The position numbers and the translations under genes were made by a program. This document shows, one piece after another, positions 26,070 through 35,800 of a stretch of 64,000 nt of DNA. This stretch comes from Ideonella_A sakaiensis_A (GTDB lineage: Bacteria > Pseudomonadota > Gammaproteobacteria > Burkholderiales > Burkholderiaceae_C): the NCBI RefSeq assembly GCF_048320135.1, contig NZ_CP182947.1, forward strand, positions 806,001 through 870,000. The letters run 5' to 3'. The notes under the pieces are model-generated. The model was not told where the DNA came from and ran no database searches. It worked only from the letters and a program-made list of their open reading frames with translations. Position 1 is the stretch's first letter, and each line of letters begins with the position of its first letter.

Positions 26070-28210
26070 CCGCCTCGCTGTACAGCGTCCAGTGGTACCG
26101 CGTGGCCGGGCTGCGGCCGCGGCTGCGTGCGCAGGTGCGGGTGCAACGCCAGCAATGGCGCGACCAGTGCTGGTATCTGCTGTCGGATGCCGCGACCGGC
26201 CGCCAGCACCGCATCAACCAGTCGGCCTATAAATTCGTCGGCCGCTGCGACGGCCAGCACACCGCACACGAGGTCTGGAACGCGCTGCTCGAGGACGATG
26301 CCGACGCCGCGCCGACGCAGGACGAGGTGCTGGCGCTGCTCGGCCAGTTGCACGAGCAGGAGCTGCTGCAGTCCGAACAGGCGCCGAATACCGAAGCGAT
26401 GTTCGAGCGCCGCGACGAACGCAAGAAGCGCCGCCGCCGCGAAATGCTGAACCCGTTCGCATTCCGGCTGCCGCTTGGAGACCCGAGCGCATTGCTCGAC
26501 CGGCTCGAGCCGCTCGGCCGGCTGCTGTTCACGCCGGCCGCCTTTGTCATCTGGCTGCTCGGCATGCTGGTATTTGCGCTGCTCGCGGCGATGGAATGGC
26601 CGACGCTGCGCATGCAGGCGTCGATGCAGTCGTTCAGCAGCGCCCATCTGGCGATCGTCTGGCTGGTCTACCCGCTGATGAAGGCCGTGCACGAGCTTGC
26701 CCATGCGATGGCGGTGCGCCGCTGGGGCGGCGAAGTCCACGAAGTCGGCATCGGCCTGCTGTTCCTGATTCCGGCGCCGTATGTCGACGCATCCGCGGCC
26801 AGCGGCTTCAAGCGCCGTTCGCAGCGTGCGATGGTCGGCGCCGCCGGCGTCCTCGTCGAACTGACATTTGCCGCGCTCGGCCTGTGGCTGTGGCTGCTGA
26901 CCGAACCCGGCCTGGTCCACGACATCGCGTTCACGGTGATGCTGATCGGCAGCGCGTCGACGCTGCTGTTCAACGGCAACCCGCTGCTGCGCTTCGACGC
27001 CTACCACGTGATGTGCGACCTGTTCGACGTGCCGAACCTCGGCTCGCGCAGCGGCGCATGGTGGAACCACCACCTCGGCCGCTGGCTGCTCGGCAGCCGC
27101 TCGCAGCGCCCGGCCCATGCCGACAGCGAGCGCAAATGGCTGTGGGCCTATGCACCGCTGTCGCTCGCCTACCGGCTGCTGCTGTCTGCCGCGCTGGTGT
27201 TGTGGCTCGGTGGTCAATGGCTGCTGCTTGGATTCTTCGCGCTGATCTATGTCTGCCTGACCGTCGTGCTGCAACCGCTGTTGCGCTGGGCCCGCCAGGC
27301 GATGGCCGCTGCCCAGCCCGGCGCCGATCTGGCCCGATTGCGGCTGCGCCTGGCGCTGGTTGCCGGCGGTGCGGCGGTGGCGCTGTTTGTCGTCCCGCTG
27401 CCGTTCTCGACGGTCGCGCCGGCCGTTGTCTGGCTGCCGGAAAAGGCCCAGGTGCGGCCCGATGTCGACGGTTTCATCGCCGAACTGCCGGTCGCCGACG
27501 GCGCCGAGGTCAAGGTCGGCGATCTGCTGGTGCGGCTGGAGAATCCGGAACTGCTCGCGAACCGCGCGCAGATCGCGAGCCGGCTCGAGGGGCTGCGTGT
27601 CGAGCAGTTCCTGCAGATGCTGCGCGACCCGAATGCCGCGCACAACCAGGCGCTGGAGATCGAACGGCTGCAGGCCGAGATCGACCGCGCCGACCAGCGC
27701 ATCGCGCTGCTCGACGTGCGCGCGGCAACCGCCGGCCGGCTCGCGATGCCGCGCCAGCAGGACCTGCTCGGCAGCTACATGCGCCAGGGCAAGACGCTTG
27801 GCCATGTGCTGGCAGACGAAGACATGCGGATCCGCGCCGCGGTGGCCGGCGCCGATGCGCATCTGGTGCGGCACCGCCTGCGCGACGCCGAAGTCCGCCT
27901 CGCCGATGCACCACGGCAGGTGCTGCAGGCAACGCCGAGCGGCGACATGCCGGCGGCGACGCGGCAGCTGCCGAGCGCAGCGCTGAGCGCGCAAGGCGGT
28001 GGCCCGTATTCGACCGACCCCACCGAGAAGGACGGTTTGCACAGCACCGAACCCGTCTTTCTCGTCGACCTGACCTTGCAGGGCACACCAGCCAGCCGCA
28101 TCGGCGGCCGTGCCTGGGTGCGTTTCGACCACGGCAGCGAGCCGCTCGCGATGCAGGCCTGGCGCCAGGCATCGCAACTGTTCCTGCGCCACTTCGCGCC
28201 GCAAGCCTGA
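26066..28210 (+). CDS. PqqD-like / M50 site-2 metalloprotease / HlyD fusion membrane protein
   Basis: 714 residues from ATG 26066; an upstream in-frame start (25988) adds only non-family residues. Residues about 25-105 resemble PqqD-like domains (WYLLSDAATGRQHRINQSAY, CDGQHTAHEV). Membrane helices at about 157-177 and 193-208 lead into HELAH (209-213). The second zinc-ligand region is NGNPLLRFDAYH (303-314). Further helices lie at about 258-300, 370-400 and 430-446. Residues from about 465 form a periplasmic lipoyl/HlyD half-motif (VDGFIAELPVADGAEVKVGD), helical hairpin and second half (about 555-690). It probably acts as the inner-membrane core of an export or processing complex. The PqqD-like part could bind a leader peptide (inference). 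Confidence 0.85.
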   Translation: MTASLYSVQWYRVAGLRPRLRAQVRVQRQQWRDQCWYLLSDAATGRQHRINQSAYKFVGRCDGQHTAHEVWNALLEDDADAAPTQDEVLALLGQLHEQELLQSEQAPNTEAMFERRDERKKRRRREMLNPFAFRLPLGDPSALLDRLEPLGRLLFTPAAFVIWLLGMLVFALLAAMEWPTLRMQASMQSFSSAHLAIVWLVYPLMKAVHELAHAMAVRRWGGEVHEVGIGLLFLIPAPYVDASAASGFKRRSQRAMVGAAGVLVELTFAALGLWLWLLTEPGLVHDIAFTVMLIGSASTLLFNGNPLLRFDAYHVMCDLFDVPNLGSRSGAWWNHHLGRWLLGSRSQRPAHADSERKWLWAYAPLSLAYRLLLSAALVLWLGGQWLLLGFFALIYVCLTVVLQPLLRWARQAMAAAQPGADLARLRLRLALVAGGAAVALFVVPLPFSTVAPAVVWLPEKAQVRPDVDGFIAELPVADGAEVKVGDLLVRLENPELLANRAQIASRLEGLRVEQFLQMLRDPNAAHNQALEIERLQAEIDRADQRIALLDVRAATAGRLAMPRQQDLLGSYMRQGKTLGHVLADEDMRIRAAVAGADAHLVRHRLRDAEVRLADAPRQVLQATPSGDMPAATRQLPSAALSAQGGGPYSTDPTEKDGLHSTEPVFLVDLTLQGTPASRIGGRAWVRFDHGSEPLAMQAWRQASQLFLRHFAPQA

Positions 28211-28224
28211 GCGGAACGGTTCCG

Positions 28225-30231
28225 ATGACGCCGACCGACATCGCGATCCCCGGGCTGCTGTGGGGCGACTATCCGGAAAGACGGGTCGCCCGCAAGCGGC
28301 TGCTGCAGCGCTGCACCGATGCCGCGCGCGATCTCGGCGACCGTGTCGGCGGCCTCTGCGGGCCGCTGCTGCGCCGCCGCGACACCCGCTGGCTGGCAGC
28401 GGTGCGCCGTTCCGCCGCCGCGCTGGCCAACCAGACGATTGCAGCCGCACTTCCTGACGTGATTGCCGGGCTGCGCCGCCACGGGCTGCACGGACAGGCC
28501 CTGATCGATGCGCTGGCGCTGGTTGCAGTCGCCGCCGAACGCGTACTGAAACTCGCGCCATTCGACAGCCAGCTGCTGGCTGCGCGCACCGTGCTGAATG
28601 GCCAACTCGCCGAAATGGCGACCGGCGAAGGCAAGACGCTCGCCGTGGCGCTGGCCGCTGCGGTCGGCGCACTGGCCGGCAGCCCGGTCCATGTGATCAC
28701 CGCCAACGACTACCTCGTCGGCCGCGACGCCGAGCGGCTGCAGGCGCTCTACCACGCGCTGGGCTTGAGCGTCGGCCGGGTCATCCAGCCCGACGGCGCA
28801 GCCCGCCGCAGCGCGGCTTATGCCTGCCACATCACCTACGTGACCGCGAAGGAACTGGTCTTCGACTACCTGCGCGACGGCATCACCGGCCCGGCGACGC
28901 GGCGCCGCCGCGACGCACCGAGTGCTGCGCTGGCCCGGCTGCAGCCGGCTGCGGCAGCTCCGGCGATGTTGCGCGGTCTGTGCCTGGCGATCGTCGACGA
29001 GGCCGATGCAATCCTGATCGACGAGGCGCGCGTACCGCTGATCCTGTCGCGCCGCGCCGACGACGCCAACGACGAGCGGCAGATCCGCCAGGCGCTGGTG
29101 TTGGCGCGACGGCTGGTCGAAGACGACGATTACCGGCTCGAGCCTGAGACGATGCGTGCCGAGCTGACAGACAGCGGCCGCGAACGCCTCGAACGCGCCG
29201 CCACCGAACTGGTCGACCGCATTGCGCGCGCCGCCTGGCGCCACCGGGTGCACCGCGAACACGCGGTGGTCACCGCGCTGGCTGCGCTGCACCTGTACCA
29301 CGCCGACCGCCACTACCTGGTGCGCGACGGCAAGGTGCAGATCATCGACGAGACGACCGGCCGGGTTGCCGAAGGGCGGGTCTGGTCGAAGGGGCTGCAG
29401 CAATTCATCGAAATCAAGGAAGGCTGCCAGCCGAGCCCGACGATGGCGACGCTCGCGCAGCTGACCTACCAGCGCTTCTTTCCGCGTTATGTGCGGCTCG
29501 GCGGCTTGAGCGGCACATTGCGCGAAGCGCGCTCCGAACTGATGTCGACCTACGGCCGCTCGGTGCGGCGCATTCCGCTGCGCCGGCCCGACCAACGCCG
29601 CGCCGGCCCGGCCCGTCTGTTCCGCAACCATGAAGACTTGTGGCAGGCAGTCGGCGAAAGGGTTGCCGCGCTGCACCAGGCCGGCAGGCCAGTGCTGCTG
29701 GCGACCGATTCGGTCGCCGAGGCGCAGGCGGCCGCCGACCGACTGGCTGCGCGCGGCCTGCCGCACGCCGTGCTGCACGCCCGCAACGACCTCGAGGAAG
29801 CCTGCGTGATCGCGCAGGCAGGCCAGGCCGGCGCGATCACCGTGACGACCAATCTGTCGGGCCGCGGCACCGACATCGAACTCGGCGATGGCGTTGCCGC
29901 GCTCGGCGGCCTGCATGTGATGTGCTGCCAGCTGAACAGCGCACGCCGCATCGACCGCCAGCTCGCCGGCCGGGCCGCCCGGCAGGGCGACCCGGGTTCG
30001 GTCGAGACGATGTTGTCGCTCGACACCGCGCTGCTCAAGCGTGCGCTGCCGGCGCCGCTGCGCACGCTGCTGCGCCCGCTCGCACCAACGTTGCCATCGT
30101 GGACGGTACACGCGCTGGCACGCTGGCCGCAGGCGGCCGAAGAGTTCAGGCACCGCGTCGAGCGACGCCGGCTGATCGATCACGACGAACGCACCGAACG
30201 CCAGCTCGGCTTTGCCGGCATCGCCGAATGA
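28225..30231 (+). CDS. Divergent, shortened SecA-like ATPase
   Basis: 668 residues from ATG 28225, against about 900 for housekeeping SecA. Walker A MATGEGKT (131-138), VHVITANDYLVGRDAERL, ITYVTAKELVFDYLRD, the SecA-specific DEADAILIDEARVPLILS (258-275), VQIIDETTGRVAEGRVWSKG, TNLSGRGTDIEL and RRIDRQLAGRAARQGDPGS are all present. Both motor domains and the pre-protein cross-linking domain are therefore intact. The C-terminal scaffold/wing domains are cut short and the zinc-binding tail is missing. It begins 14 nt after the M50 fusion stop. It is probably a dedicated motor for the giant proteins encoded downstream, by analogy with SecA2-type accessory ATPases (inference). Confidence 0.88.
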   Translation: MTPTDIAIPGLLWGDYPERRVARKRLLQRCTDAARDLGDRVGGLCGPLLRRRDTRWLAAVRRSAAALANQTIAAALPDVIAGLRRHGLHGQALIDALALVAVAAERVLKLAPFDSQLLAARTVLNGQLAEMATGEGKTLAVALAAAVGALAGSPVHVITANDYLVGRDAERLQALYHALGLSVGRVIQPDGAARRSAAYACHITYVTAKELVFDYLRDGITGPATRRRRDAPSAALARLQPAAAAPAMLRGLCLAIVDEADAILIDEARVPLILSRRADDANDERQIRQALVLARRLVEDDDYRLEPETMRAELTDSGRERLERAATELVDRIARAAWRHRVHREHAVVTALAALHLYHADRHYLVRDGKVQIIDETTGRVAEGRVWSKGLQQFIEIKEGCQPSPTMATLAQLTYQRFFPRYVRLGGLSGTLREARSELMSTYGRSVRRIPLRRPDQRRAGPARLFRNHEDLWQAVGERVAALHQAGRPVLLATDSVAEAQAAADRLAARGLPHAVLHARNDLEEACVIAQAGQAGAITVTTNLSGRGTDIELGDGVAALGGLHVMCCQLNSARRIDRQLAGRAARQGDPGSVETMLSLDTALLKRALPAPLRTLLRPLAPTLPSWTVHALARWPQAAEEFRHRVERRRLIDHDERTERQLGFAGIAE

Positions 30232-30274
30232 AGCCAGGCCACGGCATCGAGAACCGAATCCACCACCGCAAGCC

Positions 30275-31156
30275 ATGTTCAAGCATCTGAAATCCGCCTC
30301 CCCTGCCTTCGCAAGCTGCCCTCACGGGTCGGCCACCGCACTGGCACTGCTGCTGATGTTGCTGCCGGCGGCCCAGGCAGCACAGCCTCTGGGATGTCTG
30401 ATCGAGGCCGAACGCGTCACCGACGTCGGCACGCCGGTGGTCGGCATCGTCGACAAGGTGATGGTCGAACGCGGCGATATCGTGAAGGCCGGCCAGGTGC
30501 TCGCGGTGCTGCGCGCACCGGTCGAGCGGGCAACGCTCAGCGTGGCCAGCTCGCGTGCGCAGTCGAATGCCGAGCTGCAGGCGGCGATCGCCGCCGCGAA
30601 GTTCAACCAGGAGCGGCTGGCCCGGGCCGAAGACCTGTTCAAGCAGAAATTCATCTCGCAGCAGGCGCTCGACCAGGCGCGCAGCGAGGCCGACCTGTCG
30701 GCGCAGAAACTGGTGCAGGCCCGCGAACAGCGCGAGGTATCGCGGCAGGAGCGCGAAGTGGCCTCGGCCCAGCTCAGCCAGCGAACGATCCGCAGCCCGA
30801 TCAATGGTGTCGTCGCCGAGCGATTCGTCTCGGCCGGCGAACGCGTCGACGACAAGCCGCTGCTGCGCATCGCGAAGGTCGACCCGCTGCGGGTGCAGCT
30901 GGTTGCGCCCGTCAACCTGTACAACCAGGTCCGCGTCGGCGGCAGCGCCAACGTGGTTCCGGAGCTGCCGGGCGCGGCGCTGCAGACGGCGCGGGTATCG
31001 ATGGTCGACAAGGTCGTCGATGCGGCGAGCAATACCTTCCGCGTCCACCTCGAACTGCCGAATCCGGACGGCGCACTGCCGGCCGGCCTGCGCTGCAAGG
31101 CCGAATTCGTGTTGCCTGCCACCCTCGCGAAGGCCGGCCCTGCCGGCACCCAGTGA
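30275..31156 (+). CDS. Periplasmic HlyD-family adaptor
   Basis: 293 residues from ATG 30275; the longer frame from 30212 is Pro-rich and overlaps upstream. A signal-peptide-like N-terminus (hydrophobic core ALALLLMLLPAAQA) is followed by a lipoyl half-motif (VGIVDKVMVERGDIVKAGQV), a long coiled coil (about 85-165, rich in Glu/Gln/Ala), the second half TIRSPINGVVAERFVSAGER, and a beta-barrel domain. It would link inner-membrane components to an outer-membrane exit. No TolC or ABC ATPase gene accompanies it. It starts 43 nt after the SecA-like gene. Confidence 0.88.
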   Translation: MFKHLKSASPAFASCPHGSATALALLLMLLPAAQAAQPLGCLIEAERVTDVGTPVVGIVDKVMVERGDIVKAGQVLAVLRAPVERATLSVASSRAQSNAELQAAIAAAKFNQERLARAEDLFKQKFISQQALDQARSEADLSAQKLVQAREQREVSRQEREVASAQLSQRTIRSPINGVVAERFVSAGERVDDKPLLRIAKVDPLRVQLVAPVNLYNQVRVGGSANVVPELPGAALQTARVSMVDKVVDAASNTFRVHLELPNPDGALPAGLRCKAEFVLPATLAKAGPAGTQ

Positions 31157-31202
31157 GGTCTGGGCACGGACCACAAGCAACACCCCTCGACCGGAAGCGG
31201 CC

Positions 31203-32768
31203 ATGAAGATCGCCAACAGATTCCGCATCGGCCCGATCGCTCGCCTGAGCCTCGGGCTGGTTGCCATCCTGGTCACGCTGGTGCTGCTCGGCGACATGCT
31301 GCTCGGTGTCGTGCCGTCGCGCGGCGAGGTGCAGCGCGACATTCGGCACCGCATCGCCGAGAACCTGGTGATCCAGTTCAGCGCACTGCTCGAGGCCGGC
31401 GACACCGCAACGCTCGCAAAAACCATCCAGCAGGTGCTGTCGCGCGACGAATCGATCCGCTCGATCAGTGTGCAACGCACCGACGGGCTGCTGGTGCTGC
31501 ACCGCGGCGAGGCGCTGGCGCCGGCAACCGGCCCGCCGCAAAGCGAGGCCGGCGCCGACCACCTGCGGATCCCTGTTTATGCCGGCCGCGAGGTCTGGGG
31601 CAACATCGACATCCGCTTCCGGCCACAGGACGGTGGCGGCTTGTCGGCATGGTTGATGCAGCCGGCGGTGCAGATGATGCTGTTGCTCGGCATCGGCGGC
31701 TTCCTGCTCTGTTACGCCTATCTGCGCCGCGCGATGCAATACCTGAACCCGTCGGCGAGCGTCCCGGACCGGGTCCGCAAGGCTTTCGACTCACTCGCCG
31801 AAGGTCTGGTGATCGTCGACCAGCAGGCCCGCATCGTGCTGGCGAATCGCATCTTCCGGCAGTTCCATCCGCAGGGCGATGTCGAATTGAACGGCCAGGC
31901 GATCGAACGAATCGACTGGCTGGCCGCTGCCCGAAAGCGTGCCGCCGGCGCGGACGCCGCGGCGCCCTGGACCCGCACGCTGGCGACCGGCGAGCCGGTC
32001 GTCGCGATGCCGATGGAACTGGCCCGGCCCGATGGCGACAACATGCAGCTGCTGGTCAGCAGCGCGGCAATCACCGACAACTCCGGCCGCGCCCGCGGCT
32101 GCCTGATCACCTTCGACAACGTCACCGCGGTGCACAAGGCGAATGCCGACCTGCAGGCGGCGCTCGACGAGCTGAAATCATCGCGGTACCGGATCGAGGA
32201 GCAGAACGAGGAACTGCGAAGGCTCGCATCGCGCGACCCGCTGACCGGCAGCTTCAACCGCCGCGCCCTGTTCGAATTCGCCGGCGATCTGTTCACGCTG
32301 GCGCTGACCAGCCGCCAGCCGCTGTGCTGCCTGATGGTCGACATCGACCACTTCAAGCAATTCAACGACTTGTACGGACATGCGGTCGGCGACCAGGTGA
32401 TCCAGGTGGTGGCCCGCCTGCTGACCAGTGCGTTGCGCGAGACCGACGTGCTCGGCCGCTACGGCGGCGAGGAATTCTGCGTCGTGATGCCGACGACCAA
32501 TGCGCAGCAGGCGCTGAGCCTGGCCGAGCGGATGCGCCGCGAGATCGAAGCGACTGCCCGCGGCTGTGTCCAGGGTGTCGACGTGATGCCGATCACCGCC
32601 AGCTTCGGCGTCGCGTCGCTGAGCGCGGCCGCCCAGTCGATCGAGGGATTGATCGACCAGGCCGACCAGGCCCTCTACACCGCGAAGCAGGCCGGACGCA
32701 ACCGCGTCAAATTGTGGACGGCACCGTCACCGTCGCATTCACGATCGGCTGAACTGAGCGACCGCTGA
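31203..32768 (+). CDS. Membrane-bound PAS-GGDEF diguanylate cyclase
   Basis: 521 residues. A first membrane helix (about 14-36), a periplasmic region (about 37-150), a second helix (about 155-175), a PAS-like domain (about 190-320: AFDSLAEGLVIVDQQARIVL), a coiled-coil linker, then a GGDEF domain with DPLTGSFNRRALFE, DIDHFKQFND and the active GGEEF at 421-425. An RETD inhibitory site (412-415) sits five residues before GGEEF, so product inhibition is expected. It makes c-di-GMP. Its place between the export genes and the giant adhesin genes suggests local control of surface attachment, analogous in logic to the LapA/LapD systems. Confidence 0.94.
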   Translation: MKIANRFRIGPIARLSLGLVAILVTLVLLGDMLLGVVPSRGEVQRDIRHRIAENLVIQFSALLEAGDTATLAKTIQQVLSRDESIRSISVQRTDGLLVLHRGEALAPATGPPQSEAGADHLRIPVYAGREVWGNIDIRFRPQDGGGLSAWLMQPAVQMMLLLGIGGFLLCYAYLRRAMQYLNPSASVPDRVRKAFDSLAEGLVIVDQQARIVLANRIFRQFHPQGDVELNGQAIERIDWLAAARKRAAGADAAAPWTRTLATGEPVVAMPMELARPDGDNMQLLVSSAAITDNSGRARGCLITFDNVTAVHKANADLQAALDELKSSRYRIEEQNEELRRLASRDPLTGSFNRRALFEFAGDLFTLALTSRQPLCCLMVDIDHFKQFNDLYGHAVGDQVIQVVARLLTSALRETDVLGRYGGEEFCVVMPTTNAQQALSLAERMRREIEATARGCVQGVDVMPITASFGVASLSAAAQSIEGLIDQADQALYTAKQAGRNRVKLWTAPSPSHSRSAELSDR

Positions 32769-32823
32769 ACGAGCGGCGCCGCGACATCAAACCGCACAGC
32801 ATGTGCACTGCCCTCCCCACAGG

Positions 32824-35800
32824 ATGACGGCGTCCAGCCCCCGTCGTCAGCCGGCCCGACCCCGTCTGCTGGTCGAGGAACTGGAGCCGCGCATCCTGTT
32901 CTCCGCCGACGCCAGCGCACTGCTGGCGGCTGCCGGAATCGCCGACGCGGCGCAGGTGCGGCTGTTCGAGCAGCCCGACGCTGCCATCGGGGGCGTGCAG
33001 GCCGCGCCGGCCGCGGTGCAGTGGGCGAGCCGGCAGGAAATCATCTTCATCGACAGCCGGGTGCCCGATGCCTTCGGCCTCGCCGACACGCTGATGCGCC
33101 AGCGCGGTGACGGCCGGATGTTCGACATCGCGATCCTCGATGCGAACGAAGACGGCGCCGCGCAGATCAGCCGGGTGCTCGCGAGCGAGCGCAATCTGGC
33201 GGCAATCCACATCATTTCGCACGGCAGCGATGGCGTGCTCGAGCTCGGCAATTCACGGCTCGACAACCAGCGCCTGACCACCGATGCCGATGCGATCGCC
33301 TGGTGGGGCCAGTCGCTCGCCACCGGCGGCGACCTGCTGCTGTACGGCTGCGACGTGGCGCAAGGCGAAACCGGCCAGGCATTCGTGCAGAACCTGGCGC
33401 GGCTGACCGGCGCCGATGTGGCAGCGAGCTCCGACCTCACCGGCCAGGCCATGTTCGGCGGCAACTGGTCGTTCGAATTCCATACCGGATCGATCGAAAC
33501 CGGCTCGGCGGTCGGCTCGGCGGCCCAGGCAGACTGGGTCGGCACGCTGTCGATCACGACCAACAGCATCAGCTCGGCAAAGACGATTGACGCCGGCGCG
33601 ACCAGCCTGACCTGGTCGCACACTGTCAACGCCGGCGCCGACCGGATGATGGTCGTCGCGCTGTCGCTGATTCTCGGGCAGTCGACCAGCGTCAACTATG
33701 GCGGCACGCCCATGACCTTGATCGGCCGCTACACCGGCATGCATTCCCACACGGTGGAGTTCTGGCGCCTGCTGACACCGGCAGTCGGCAGCGCCAACGT
33801 GGTCGCCAACTTCGACATGTCGCGCACCGTCATCGGCGGCGCGGCAACCTTCAACGGCATCGATCAGACCACGCCGACCGGCACGGTGGTCGGCGCCAGC
33901 GCCGACAGCACGACCGCCTCGGTCACCGTCGCGAGCGCGCCGGGCGACCTCGTGATCGATGCGCTGTTCGTCGATATGGAAACCGGGGTAACCGCCGCTG
34001 CCGGCCAGACCGAGCACTGGGAGCTTTACAACGGGCGCACCGGCTCCGGCAGCACAAAAGCCGGCGCCGCGAGTGTCACGATGACGTGGACGCTGGCCGG
34101 CGCCGACGAATGGAACATCGCGGCGGTCGCGCTGAAACCGGTCAGCAACCTGGCGCCGACGCTGACCAACGGCGCCATCGTTGCGCTTGCTGCCACCGAC
34201 GAGGACACAAGCTCCGCGCCGACGACGGTCGATGCGATCCTGACCGGCGCCGGCTGGGCCGACGGCAATGCCGGTGCGGCGCGCGGCATCGCCGTCACCG
34301 CGGTCAACGGCCGCGGCGGCTGGCAGTATTCGACCGACGGCGCCGCGTGGACCTCGTTCGGCGCGGTGTCGGCGACCAACGCGCTGCTGTTGAATGCGAG
34401 TTCGCGCGTGCGTTATCAGCCCGACGGCCTGGACGGCGAATCCGCAAGCTTTGCGTTTCGCGCCTGGGACCAGACCACCGGCAGCGCATCGGCCAATGCG
34501 GCGCCGTCGTATGCAAACCCGGGAGCCGGCGGCGGTTCGAGCGCCTATTCCAGCCAGTCGGCCAGCGCCAGCAGCAACGTCACGTCGGTCAACGATGCGC
34601 CGACGCTCAGCGATGTCAACGTCGTGCTGGCGCCGACCGTAGAGGACGCCGGCGCTCCGGCCGGTGCGGTCGGCACGCTGGTCTCGGCGCTGATCGACAG
34701 CGGCGGGCCGCTGAACAATGTCGCCGATCCCGATACCGGGGCATTGCTCGGCATCGCGGTGATCGGCGCCGACAATGCCAACGGCAGCTGGCACTATTCG
34801 ATCAACAACGGCCTCAGCTGGAACCTGCTTGGTGCGGTGGCTGCCAACAATGCCCGGCTGCTGGCATCCGATGCGCGCCTTTATTTCCAGCCGAATGCAG
34901 ACTACAGCGGCACGCTGGCGGCAGCGCTCACCTTCCGCGCCTGGGACCGCAGCAGCGGCAGCAATGGCGGCACCGCCAGCACGATGGCCAATGGCGGCAG
35001 CAGCGCATTCAGCGCAGCAACCGATACCGCGAGTCTGGTCGTCAGCGCGGTCAACGACGCACCGGTGCTCGACAACACCGGCACGATGGCATTGCCGAAC
35101 GGATTGCAGGATGCCGCCAATCCGTCCGGCATCACGGTTACCGCGCTGATCGCGAGTGCCGGCGGCGACCGCATCACCGATGTCGACGCCGGCGCGATCG
35201 AGGGCATCGCGATCACTGCGGCGAGCAGCGCAATCGGCAGCTGGCAATTTTCGACCGACGGCGGCGCCATCTGGACCGCCGTCGGCAGCGTCAGCGATTC
35301 GCAGGCCCGGCTGCTCGGTGCGACACCGTCGGACATGGTTCGCTTCGTCTCGAACCCCGGCGCCAGCGGCAGCGCGACGTTCTCGTTCCGCGCCTGGGAC
35401 CGCAGCGACGGCCGGGCCAGCGGTGCCGCAAATATCGACGCAAGCAGCAACGGCGGCAGCACGCCGTTCAGCGCCGCTACCCAGCTCGCCAGCGTCTATG
35501 TGGAACCGCTGCAGGTGATCCTGTGGTTGTCGACCAGCGGCGACGTCACCGCCAGCGGCGTGTCGGGAATGGCGAACTGGAGCCAGTCGAACGTGCTCGC
35601 GGTCGGCGACCCGGGCCTTTCGTTCGGCAGCAACAGCACTGGCGGGCGGGTCACCAGCGTCACCGATTTCGACAATTTCGGCAGCGATGTCGACATCGTC
35701 GGCCTGCACCGTGTCGGCCGCGCGGTCACGCTGAGCGGGGCCGGCATCTCCGGCGGCTCGGTCAGCCTGCTCGCCGGCGACATGCTGTTCGTCACCGAGG

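Noticed and set aside
28225..30231. Housekeeping secA
   Set aside because: Too short, no zinc-binding tail, altered conserved motifs, and located in a specialised cluster.
30212..30274. Upstream start for the second HlyD protein
   Set aside because: It adds a Pro/Arg-rich segment that overlaps the SecA-like gene and would bury the signal peptide; ATG 30275 leads directly into it.
32803..32823. GTG 32803 as start of giant gene 1
   Set aside because: ATG 32824 gives an N-terminus that lines up with the paralogue at 46526; the extra seven residues are unlike it.
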